Below, piece after piece: positions 1 through 5,017 of a stretch of DNA of 5,017 bases. Source of the DNA: Elusimicrobiota bacterium (GTDB lineage: Bacteria > Elusimicrobiota > Elusimicrobia > UBA1565 > JACRDR01). The stretch is taken from NCBI GenBank assembly GCA_016212845.1, contig JACRDR010000469.1, forward strand, positions 1 through 5,017, read 5' to 3'. Within the stretch, counting starts at the first letter, position 1; each line of letters begins with the position of its first letter. The position numbers were made by a program, and so were the translations under genes. Below the pieces are notes generated by a model that saw nothing but the letters and a program-made list of their open reading frames with translations, was not told the DNA's origin and made no database searches.

Positions 1-28
1 CGAGCGCGACCGCTCGCTGCGGGAGGAC

Positions 29-814
29 ATGCGGAAGGTCTCGCTCTCCGGCCGCGGCTTCCAAATGACGCCGAAGCCGCGGGCGCCGGCGTCGACGAAT
101 TCGCCCATCTACAAGACCATGCTGCTGCCGTGGGACTTAAAGCACCTGATGCGTTCCCATTCGCCGGAGCGCATCGGGACCGTCGACGACCGCGACGCGT
201 TCTCGCGGAAGTCCGTCTCGGTCCTCAATATGCCGATCAAGATGCCCGGCACGGATTTCCGGGTCCCCGAGGAGCTGGCGCATCTGCGCGAGTTCATCCA
301 AAAGATGGTCGACCACGAGGCGGCGATCAACCCCGAGCTGGCTTCGTTCTACGCGTACCTCACGGTCGATCAGGGCTGGGTGAAGCCGGGAGAGACGCAC
401 CGCAAGCCGGGCATCCACATCGACGGCGTCCAGGGCGCCCGCTACCCGGTGAAGCTCGTGCCGGAGCACACCTACTCGGCGAGCGACGCGCTCGGCACCG
501 TCTTCTACGATCAGTCCTTCGATCTGAGGGGTCTGGATCCCGCGAGACAGCACGTGCACGCGGAACTGGAGCGGCAGGCGCTGGAGGAGAACGCGGTCTC
601 GGCGGAGGACTACGGGATCTACTTCTGGGATTCCTACTCGGTGCATCGCGCCGACGTCGCGCGAGCCCCGATGCTCCGCAAGTTCGTGCGCGTGGAGTTC
701 AGCCGGAAAATTTACGACAGCATCGGCGACACGCGCTCGCCGCTCTTCGAGTACCGCTGGACGCCCGTTTCTAGGCCGATCCCCGCCGAGCTCGACGACC
801 GTCCGATGAAGTAG
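29..814 (+). CDS. Putative non-haem iron / 2OG-dioxygenase-like protein (5' end uncertain)
   Basis: I cannot name this 261-residue protein securely. It has mixed alpha/beta character, with no signal peptide or membrane segment. The middle carries a dense conserved-looking block: VKPGETH (118-124), then PGIHID (127-132), which gives an HxD pair at H130/D132. Next come a SDALGTVFY-like strand (152-160), a second His in SYSVHRADV (H206), and arginines at 217 and 221 in strand-like sequence. HxD...H followed by Arg is the metal and co-substrate pattern of the double-stranded beta-helix Fe(II)/2-oxoglutarate oxygenases, so that fold is my inference. Another cupin-like fold remains possible. The ATG at 29 has GGGAGG only 2 nt upstream, which is too close for a good ribosome site. 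The frame stays open with GC-ending codons to the window edge, so the gene may begin further left; Met13 (65) is another candidate start. Its TAG stop directly abuts the xseB stop on the other strand. Leu-Glu is written CTG-GAG here, unlike in the operon. Confidence 0.8.
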   Translation: MRKVSLSGRGFQMTPKPRAPASTNSPIYKTMLLPWDLKHLMRSHSPERIGTVDDRDAFSRKSVSVLNMPIKMPGTDFRVPEELAHLREFIQKMVDHEAAINPELASFYAYLTVDQGWVKPGETHRKPGIHIDGVQGARYPVKLVPEHTYSASDALGTVFYDQSFDLRGLDPARQHVHAELERQALEENAVSAEDYGIYFWDSYSVHRADVARAPMLRKFVRVEFSRKIYDSIGDTRSPLFEYRWTPVSRPIPAELDDRPMK

Positions 815-1054
815 CTACTCGGTCTCTTCCTCGAGCGGCTTCGCCTTCAGCTTGTCCTTCCCTTCCTTGGTCAGGACCTCGACGCGCTTCTTCACGTCCT
901 CGAGCTTGGCGGTGAGGCCTCGGGACAGGCTCACGCCGTCCTCGAAGAGCTTGAGGGAGTCCTCGAGCCCTTTCTCGCCGCTCTCGAGATCGCGGACGAT
1001 GTCCTCGAGGCGCTGCAGCGAGGCTTCGAACGTTTCCTTCTTCGCGGTGGTCAT
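815..1054 (-). CDS. xseB: Exodeoxyribonuclease VII small subunit
   Basis: This 79-residue protein is the small subunit of exonuclease VII, which in known family members binds the large XseA subunit in several copies. The holoenzyme degrades single-stranded DNA from both ends in the cytoplasm. The family signature is clear: FEASLQRLEDIVRDLESGE (9-27), then GLEDSLKLFEDGVSLSR (29-45) and a C-terminal helix KLEDVKKRVEVL (50-61). Length and all-helical, charged character match typical XseB proteins of about 70-85 residues. I chose the ATG at 1054 because AAAGGAGAAG lies just upstream as a strong Shine-Dalgarno sequence, and because it overlaps the xseA stop as ATGA. An in-frame extension upstream to 1192 is only a shadow of xseA. 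It is the last gene of the operon; its TAG stop touches the stop of the convergent gene with no spacer and no visible terminator. Confidence 0.96.
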   Translation of the reverse strand: MTTAKKETFEASLQRLEDIVRDLESGEKGLEDSLKLFEDGVSLSRGLTAKLEDVKKRVEVLTKEGKDKLKAKPLEEETE

Positions 1055-2325
1055 GGCTTCTCCTTTACCTCGGTGAAAATCTCGCCGTCGTGCAGCTTCA
1101 GGCGGAGCTTCTGGCCCGGCTTGGCGGCCTTGGCGGAGCGCAGGACGCGGTCGTCCTCGGTGAACGGGATCGAGTAGCCCCTGGAGAGGCATGCGAGCGG
1201 GCTCAACGCGTGGAGCTTCTCCATCTGCAGCCGGACGTCCTTTTCCGTGTGCGCGGCCAGCGCGCGGATCGCGGGCTCGAGTCGCCGGTCGAGCTCGGCC
1301 GTCGTCTTCCGGCGGTCTTCCACCACGCGCATCGGGCCGGCCAGCAAGCGGGCCTGCAGCTCGTCGATGCGGCGGGCGCGGTCCTCGGTGAGGCGGCGCG
1401 GGTCGCGAAGCGTCGGGCTTTGGATCAAGTGGCGGAGAGTCTCACCGGCGTGGCGTACTCTCGCGAGCAGCGCCTGGGGCAGGCGCTCGGCGAAGCCTCG
1501 AAGCGTCCCCAAGACCTCGGCCTTGTCGGGCACGACGAGCTCGGCGGCGGCCGACGGCGTCGGCGCGCGCAGGTCGGCGACGAAGTCGGCGATCGTGAAA
1601 TCGGTCTCGTGTCCCACGCACGAGATCACCGGGATGGCGGAGGCCGCGATCGCGCGCGCGAGGACTTCCTCGTTGAAGGCCCAGAGATCCTCGAGCGAGC
1701 CTCCGCCGCGGCCGACGAGCAGGACGTCGGTCTCCGGCAGGAGCCGGTTGAAGTCTTCGATCGCCTCCGCGATCTTCGCGGAAGCGCCCTCGCCCTGCAC
1801 CGGCACCGGGTAGATCCGGATGTGCAAGCCTTCGAACCGGCGGTTGAGCACGCTCAGCATGTCGCGGATCGCCGCGCCCTGCAGCGAGGTGACGATGCCG
1901 ATGCGCTCCGGGAAGGCCGGGATCGGCTTCTTGCGCTCCGGATCGAAGAGCCCTTCCTTCTCGAGCTTCGCCTTGAGCTGCTGAAACGCGAGCTCGAGCG
2001 CGCCGGCCGACTTCGGCTGGATAAAGGAGGCGATGAACTGAAGCTGGCCGCGCGGCCGGTACATCGACACGCGCCCGCGGGCGAGGATCGTCAGGCCGTG
2101 CTCGAGCTTGAACTTGAGCCCGCCGCCGTCGCCCTTGAACAGGACCGCCGAAAGCTGCGACTGCGCGTCTTTGAGCGTGAAGTAGGTGTGCCCGGACGGG
2201 AAGGTGCGCGGATCGGAGACCTCGCCCTCGACCCAAACGTCGGGAAAGCTCTCCTCGAGGTCGGAATGGATCTTGGCCGTCAGCTGGCTGACGGAGAGGG
2301 CGCGCTTCTCCTCGAGCACGGTCAC
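1051..2325 (-). CDS. xseA: Exodeoxyribonuclease VII large subunit
   Basis: This 424-residue protein is the catalytic subunit of exonuclease VII, which digests single-stranded DNA in both directions and works in repair and in removing excess ssDNA. The N-terminal OB-fold covers about residues 10-105, with the hallmark SVSQLT (11-16), FPDVWVEGEVS (27-37) and SGHTYFTLKD (44-53). The catalytic domain follows, with TSLQGAAIRDML (146-157), GRGGGSLEDLWAFNEE (205-220) and SCVGHETDFTIADFVAD (235-251). D155, R206, H239 and D242 line up with residues I recall as essential in the E. coli enzyme. A long charged helical region follows (about 265-372), then the usual C-terminal LSPLACLSRGYSI block (374-386). 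The E. coli protein is about 456 residues, so this one is near full length. The start is GTG at 2325, overlapping the rarA stop as GTGA, with AAGGAG and GGAAGAA upstream. The stop overlaps xseB by 4 nt, and the last codons of xseA supply the xseB ribosome site. Confidence 0.97.
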   Translation of the reverse strand: MTVLEEKRALSVSQLTAKIHSDLEESFPDVWVEGEVSDPRTFPSGHTYFTLKDAQSQLSAVLFKGDGGGLKFKLEHGLTILARGRVSMYRPRGQLQFIASFIQPKSAGALELAFQQLKAKLEKEGLFDPERKKPIPAFPERIGIVTSLQGAAIRDMLSVLNRRFEGLHIRIYPVPVQGEGASAKIAEAIEDFNRLLPETDVLLVGRGGGSLEDLWAFNEEVLARAIAASAIPVISCVGHETDFTIADFVADLRAPTPSAAAELVVPDKAEVLGTLRGFAERLPQALLARVRHAGETLRHLIQSPTLRDPRRLTEDRARRIDELQARLLAGPMRVVEDRRKTTAELDRRLEPAIRALAAHTEKDVRLQMEKLHALSPLACLSRGYSIPFTEDDRVLRSAKAAKPGQKLRLKLHDGEIFTEVKEKP

Positions 2326-3629
2326 TTCTTCCGAAGCTCCTTGAGCCGCTCGGCGAGGCGCTTTTCGTCGCCTTCGTTCGTCGGCTCGTAGAAGCGCTTC
2401 GGGTCGGGCATGTACTCCTGAGCGACCCAGTGGCCGGGGAAATCGTGGGGATACTTGTAGCCCTCGCCGTGGCCCCGCGTCTTGCGGTCGCCGCTCGCGT
2501 CGCGCAGGTGCAGCGGCACCTCGCGGGCTTTGCCCTGCGTCGCTTCCTGCAGCGCGGCGTCGACCGCCAGATAGGCGGCGTTCGACTTCGGGGCGCAGGC
2601 GACGTAGACCGCCGCCTGCGACAAGGGGATGCGGGCTTCGGGCATGCCGAGGACCTCGACCGCCTGGAAGGCGGCGTTGGCGATCACGAGCGCGCGGAAG
2701 TCGGCGTTGCCGACGTCCTCGGAGGCGCAGATCAGGATGCGCCGCGCGATGAAGCGCGGATCCTCGCCGGCGGCGAGCATCTTCGCCATCCAGTAGACCG
2801 CGGCGTCGGGATCGGAGCCGCGCATCGACTTGATGAAGGCGGAGATGTGGTCGTAGTGGTCGTCGGCCTTCCGGTCGTAGCGGATCGAGCGCTTCTGGAT
2901 CGACTCCTCGGCGACCTTGAGCGTCACGTGGCGCTTGCCGTCCATCTCGATCGGCGTGGTGAGCGCGGCGAGCTCGAGCGCGTTCAGGAGCTTGCGGGCG
3001 TCGCCGCCCGCCATCCGCACGAAGTGGCCGCGCGCGTCCTCGTCGATCTGAAGCTGCAGATTGCCGAGTCCGCGTTCCTTATCCGCGATCGTCTTCTCGA
3101 CGATCCGGCGGAGGTGCGTCTCCTCGAGCGGCTGGAATTCGAAGGACGTGAAGCGCGACAGCAGCGCCGCGTTCACGTAGAAAGACGGGTTTTCCGTCGT
3201 CATGCCGATGAGCAGCACGTCGCCGCGCTCGATGGAGGGGAGCAATACGTCCTGCTGGTTGCGGTTGAAGTGGTGAATCTCGTCGACCAGGAGCAGCGTG
3301 CGGCGGCCGGTCTGTTCGAGGTAGTACTTCGCGCCCTCGAGCGCCTTCTTGAGGTCGGCGACGCCGGCGGCGACCGCGTTGAGCTCCTCGACTCGCGCGC
3401 GCGACTTGGCGGCGATGAAGCGCGCGAGCGCGGTCTTGCCGCAGCCCGGCGGGCCGAAAAAGAGCGCCGAGGTGAACGTCTCCGAGCTGATCTGCCGGTG
3501 GAGGAGCTTTCCGGGGCCGAGCAGGTGCTCTTGGCCGGAGAAGTCCTCGAGACGCTGCGGCGCCATCCGCGCCGCGAGCGGCCGATGGTCTTCGGGGACC
3601 GCGTGGGGGGCGAACAGCTCCTCGGCCAT
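2322..3629 (-). CDS. rarA: RarA/MgsA replication-associated recombination AAA+ ATPase
   Basis: This 435-residue AAA+ ATPase of the RarA/MgsA/WRNIP1 family resembles clamp-loader subunits. Known members act as tetramers at stalled or collapsed replication forks, with SSB and recombination factors. PLAARMAPQRLEDFSGQEHLLG (18-39) is the usual family start. The AAA+ motifs are intact: Walker A GPPGCGKT (59-66), Walker B LLLVDEIH (112-119), sensor 1 TTEN (144-147), arginine finger SRF (158-160) and sensor 2 GDARKLLNALE (209-219). The C-terminal tetramerisation region has SAFIKSMRGSDPDAAVYW (263-280), ARRILICASEDVG (295-307) and YKYPHDFPGHWVAQEYMP (391-408), all typical. The length is normal and nothing is missing. 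The ATG at 3629 shares one base with the zapA stop (TGATG), with GGAG 4 nt upstream; the stop overlaps the xseA GTG. Its place between zapA and xseA is notable, because in E. coli rarA sits with lolA and serS. Confidence 0.96.
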   Translation of the reverse strand: MAEELFAPHAVPEDHRPLAARMAPQRLEDFSGQEHLLGPGKLLHRQISSETFTSALFFGPPGCGKTALARFIAAKSRARVEELNAVAAGVADLKKALEGAKYYLEQTGRRTLLLVDEIHHFNRNQQDVLLPSIERGDVLLIGMTTENPSFYVNAALLSRFTSFEFQPLEETHLRRIVEKTIADKERGLGNLQLQIDEDARGHFVRMAGGDARKLLNALELAALTTPIEMDGKRHVTLKVAEESIQKRSIRYDRKADDHYDHISAFIKSMRGSDPDAAVYWMAKMLAAGEDPRFIARRILICASEDVGNADFRALVIANAAFQAVEVLGMPEARIPLSQAAVYVACAPKSNAAYLAVDAALQEATQGKAREVPLHLRDASGDRKTRGHGEGYKYPHDFPGHWVAQEYMPDPKRFYEPTNEGDEKRLAERLKELRKK

Positions 3630-3925
3630 CAGCTCCGGGGCTCTACGCCGTTTTGAAGCGCGACGATCATCTCGTCCATCTTCCGGTCCTCGAGGCGCTT
3701 TTGGTTGTCGATCTGCTCCTTGAGGCGGACGACCTCTCCGGCGAACTCGAGCGCGGTCAGCAGGGCTAGCTTGTAGGTATCGACGATGTTGGAGTCCTTT
3801 TCGATCTCCTTCATCTTGTCGCCGACCAGGCCGGCGAGCGCGTTGATCTCGATGGGCGTGAGCCCTTCCATTTCGACGGTGAGCTTGTAGCGCCGGATCT
3901 CGATGTCGACTTTCTCGTTCAACAT
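3629..3925 (-). CDS. zapA: Cell division protein ZapA
   Basis: This 98-residue protein matches ZapA, the small cytoplasmic factor that binds and bundles FtsZ protofilaments and stabilises the Z-ring. The N-terminal globular part reads VDIEIRRYKLTVEME (6-20). It is followed by a helix (24-43, with ALAGLVGDKMKEIE), then the characteristic DTYKLALLTALEFAGEVVRLKEQID (49-73) leading into a C-terminal coiled coil (about 55-92). ZapA proteins are usually about 85-110 residues, so this is full length. The family is divergent; this assignment rests on domain pattern and on the ZapB-like neighbour. The ATG at 3925 overlaps the upstream stop by one base (TGATG) and has AAGGAG about 8 nt upstream inside the preceding gene. 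In gammaproteobacteria 6S RNA often follows zapA; here rarA begins at once, leaving no room for it. Confidence 0.88.
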   Translation of the reverse strand: MLNEKVDIEIRRYKLTVEMEGLTPIEINALAGLVGDKMKEIEKDSNIVDTYKLALLTALEFAGEVVRLKEQIDNQKRLEDRKMDEMIVALQNGVEPRS

Positions 3926-4167
3926 CAGGCGACTCCTTCCGCTTTCTCGAGTTTATGGATGAGCTTTTCGATGCGGGCCTTCACGCGGTCGTGCCGGGTG
4001 TTGAGGGACTGGAATCGCTTGAGGTCCCGGTTGAGGCGCTCGTTCTCGGCCTTGAGCTCGTCGACTTCGGACTTGAGGCCGCGGTTCTCCTCGACGAGCT
4101 TTTTCAGCCGGCGGGAGGCCTCCTGCACCAGGCCGTCGAGCGTCTTGAGGCGGGGATTGGGCTGCAT
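3925..4167 (-). CDS. ZapB-like coiled-coil cell division protein
   Basis: This short, highly charged protein of 80 residues is almost entirely coiled coil. From about residue 9 to 76, hydrophobic residues (L9, L13, L21, L24, L31, V35, L38, L45, L49, V62, I66, L69, I70, L73) recur at heptad-like spacing among Lys, Arg and Glu. It has no signal peptide, cysteine or membrane segment. Small coiled-coil proteins of this kind, annotated as ZapB or TIGR02449-like, commonly lie immediately before zapA. ZapB proteins self-assemble and bridge ZapA to other division components. Coiled coils match each other easily, so the function rests largely on position. The ATG at 4167 is the first of the operon. 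A GGAAAG motif lies 5 nt upstream, directly after a perfect TATAAT, so it may not be in the transcript. GTG at codon 14 is an alternative start. The stop overlaps the zapA ATG by one base. Confidence 0.72.
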   Translation of the reverse strand: MQPNPRLKTLDGLVQEASRRLKKLVEENRGLKSEVDELKAENERLNRDLKRFQSLNTRHDRVKARIEKLIHKLEKAEGVA

Positions 4168-4178
4168 CGGCGCTTTCC

Positions 4179-4184
4179 ATTATA
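4179..4184 (-). promoter_or_regulatory. Putative -10 box of the operon promoter
   Basis: Read on the minus strand, this is a perfect TATAAT, the sigma-70 -10 consensus, in an otherwise very GC-rich region. It ends 11 nt before the ATG of the ZapB-like gene, so transcription would start about 3-5 nt before that codon, giving an almost leaderless message. No good -35 hexamer is found 15-18 nt upstream. The match could be fortuitous, with the true promoter further upstream, but no other candidate stands out in the 64-bp gap. Confidence 0.55.
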
Positions 4185-4195
4185 GCGAACTTCGC
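4185..4195. repeat. 11-bp perfect inverted repeat between the divergent promoters
   Basis: GCGAA-C-TTCGC is a perfect inverted repeat with 5-bp arms around one central base. It directly adjoins the operon -10 box (4179-4184) and ends one base before the TTGACG box on the other strand. That is a plausible place for a repressor or activator to control both genes. Arms this short arise by chance fairly often, so an operator role is only a suggestion. Confidence 0.3.
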
Positions 4196-4196
4196 C

Positions 4197-4225
4197 TTGA
4201 CGGACGGGGGGGCCGGGGCAATACT
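4197..4225 (+). promoter_or_regulatory. Putative sigma-70 promoter of the membrane-protein gene
   Basis: TTGACG (4197-4202, five of six consensus bases) is followed after 17 nt by AATACT (4220-4225, four of six). The spacer is nearly all G and C, with runs of seven and four G. Transcription would be expected to start about 7 nt after the -10 box, which falls on or next to the ATG at 4232. There is no convincing Shine-Dalgarno sequence before that ATG: GAGA at 4226-4229 is only 2 nt away. Together these suggest a leaderless transcript. The -35 box lies close to the opposing -10 box of the operon, so the two promoters may interfere. Confidence 0.45.
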
Positions 4226-4231
4226 GAGATT

Positions 4232-5017
4232 ATGGACCCCAAAAACGCCCAGCGCGTGATGGTCGCCGGAGTCGCCGCTTTGGCGGTGGTCGTCGTCGCG
4301 ATCGGGCTTCAGTGGTCCTCCCGCGGCGGCTCGAACCCTCCGACCGGGGCCTTGAACCTCTCCGCTCCCGTCCAGCCTCAGGGAGAGCAGGCGGCCGACG
4401 AGGAGGACGTCCCGAAGGACCGGCTGTTCGAAACCGCGTCGTCCGAGGACGGCGAACTCTCTTTCACCGAGCTGCTCGGCTCCTTTAAGGACGGCGCGCG
4501 CTCGCCTAAGACCCAGGCGGTGGCCGACAAATTCGCGGCGGAATTCAAGGCCCAGCCGAAGCTGAAGGAAGTCTACGACGATTTCAAGAAGCAGACCGCC
4601 GAAGGCAACAAGCCGAAGGCCGCCGCGTTCATGGCGCGCCTTCGCGCGACCGAGGGCTTCAAGGAACTGACGACGAAGTTCGCGGGCATGCCCGGCTCGG
4701 GCGCGCTGCTCATGGCGGCCGCGAACCAGCCGAAGGTGAAGGACTTCCTGCTCAACGACGCGGCGCGCATCACCGGCAAGGCTCCGCCGGCGGCTCGCGG
4801 AGTCGCCGGCTCGACCTTACGCGGCGTCGGCGCGGTCGCGGCGGGACGGACCGGCTCCGGCGGCCGCTACGCCGCCTTGGCGGGCGACCTGAAGGGAGGC
4901 GCCGGCTCATCCGGCGGCGCGACCGGCGGCAATCGCACGACCGCCGAGGCCTCGGCCGCGGGACCGGCCGGCGGAGGGCTCAGCGCGTCGGGCGCGGGGG
5001 CGCAGGCCCCCGGCGCC
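4232..5017 (+). CDS. Membrane-anchored protein of unknown function, Gly/Ala-rich tail (3' partial)
   Basis: I do not recognise this family. The frame is open for 262 codons and runs off the right edge. A short N-terminus with K4 and R8 precedes one hydrophobic segment (about 10-27, rich in Val and Ala). This is probably an uncleaved membrane anchor with the rest outside the cytoplasm. A Pro/Glu/Asp-rich linker (35-65) leads to a probably helical region (76-182). That region contains related segments QPKLKEV (108-114), EGFKEL (141-146) and QPKVKDF (166-172), which suggests a degenerate helical repeat. From about 183 the sequence becomes low-complexity Gly, Ala and Ser with scattered Arg and Thr, with no cysteine. 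Codon use is strongly GC-ending, supporting a real gene rather than a shadow. The ATG at 4232 follows a promoter-like sequence with no leader and no ribosome site. It is divergent from the division and repair operon, with 64 bp between them. A cell-envelope or surface role is possible, but nothing shows it. Confidence 0.8.
   Translation, partial: MDPKNAQRVMVAGVAALAVVVVAIGLQWSSRGGSNPPTGALNLSAPVQPQGEQAADEEDVPKDRLFETASSEDGELSFTELLGSFKDGARSPKTQAVADKFAAEFKAQPKLKEVYDDFKKQTAEGNKPKAAAFMARLRATEGFKELTTKFAGMPGSGALLMAAANQPKVKDFLLNDAARITGKAPPAARGVAGSTLRGVGAVAAGRTGSGGRYAALAGDLKGGAGSSGGATGGNRTTAEASAAGPAGGGLSASGAGAQAPGA

Larger units (their letters stand above)
815..4167 (-). other. Five-gene operon zapB-like / zapA / rarA / xseA / xseB
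   Basis: Five minus-strand genes run from 4167 down to 815 with no intergenic base. The junctions are TGATG at 3925, TGATG at 3629, GTGA at 2325-2322 and ATGA at 1054-1051. Ribosome sites for the downstream genes lie inside the preceding coding sequences, so stop-start re-initiation is likely to set subunit ratios, especially XseA to XseB. I see no internal terminator, and the only obvious promoter-like sequence is upstream of 4167. Co-transcription is inferred from the overlaps. Confidence 0.9.

Noticed and set aside
3..68. Upstream gene in frame 3 ending in an ATGA overlap at 65-68
   Set aside because: The 21-codon translation is Arg/Ser/Ala-rich and shadow-like, while frame 2 shows the GC-ending codons of a coding frame through the same bases.
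830..860. GGC-TTC-GCC stem followed by a pyrimidine stretch as a terminator for the plus-strand gene
   Set aside because: The stem is only 3 bp and there is no T-run. The sequence is explained as coding sequence of xseB.
1055..1192. N-terminal extension of xseB upstream of the ATG at 1054
   Set aside because: The extension lies within xseA and has no XseB-like sequence. The ATG at 1054 has a strong Shine-Dalgarno and an ATGA overlap.
1090..2391. Long plus-strand open frame of 433 codons opposite xseA
   Set aside because: It is antisense to a fully conserved XseA. In high-GC DNA, strong codon bias leaves the opposite strand open. The translation is Arg/Leu/Asp-rich, with no domain-like motifs.
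2430..3656. Long plus-strand open frame of 408 codons opposite rarA
   Set aside because: It is a shadow of RarA, whose AAA+ motifs are intact on the minus strand. The plus-strand translation shows only repetitive Arg/Val/Asp/Leu composition.
3600..3660. 6S RNA gene after zapA, as in gammaproteobacteria
   Set aside because: rarA starts on the last base of the zapA stop codon, so there is no intergenic space for an RNA gene.
4185..4195. LexA (SOS) box upstream of the repair operon
   Set aside because: The palindrome shares CGAA/TTCG with some LexA boxes, but the spacing is wrong for any consensus I can recall, so I keep it only as a generic operator candidate.

Overview
The window is GC-rich and gene-dense, and looks like a chromosomal segment of a Gram-negative-type bacterium. 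I see no tRNA, rRNA, insertion sequence, CRISPR array or phage structural gene. The phylum cannot be fixed from this sequence. Gene content and order are compatible with Elusimicrobiota, Acidobacteriota or a deltaproteobacterial lineage, and I lean only weakly towards the first.

Layout. (1) 29-814, plus strand: a putative dioxygenase-like protein with an HxD...H pattern, possibly cut by the left edge. (2) 815-4167, minus strand: a compact five-gene operon read right to left: a ZapB-like coiled-coil protein, zapA, rarA (mgsA), xseA and xseB. Every junction overlaps by 1 nt (TGATG) or 4 nt (GTGA or ATGA), so the genes are almost certainly co-transcribed and translationally coupled. (3) 4168-4231: a 64-bp divergent intergenic region with a plausible promoter on each strand. 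(4) 4232 to the right edge, plus strand: an unrecognised membrane-anchored protein with a helical middle and a Gly/Ala/Ser-rich tail, cut by the window end.

How the genes fit together. The first two operon genes are Z-ring-associated cell-division factors. The last three handle damaged or stalled DNA: RarA is a AAA+ ATPase acting at replication forks, and XseA/XseB are the two subunits of exonuclease VII. The operon therefore places division-apparatus and DNA-maintenance functions in one transcript.

No previously undescribed system is evident. The points most worth a second look are: the zapB-zapA-rarA-xseA-xseB gene order; the divergent promoter region, where both predicted transcripts would start at or within a few bases of the start codon; the tail-to-tail stop codons with no bases between them; a strong CTCGAG (Leu-Glu codon pair) enrichment confined to the operon; and the two uncharacterised flanking proteins.
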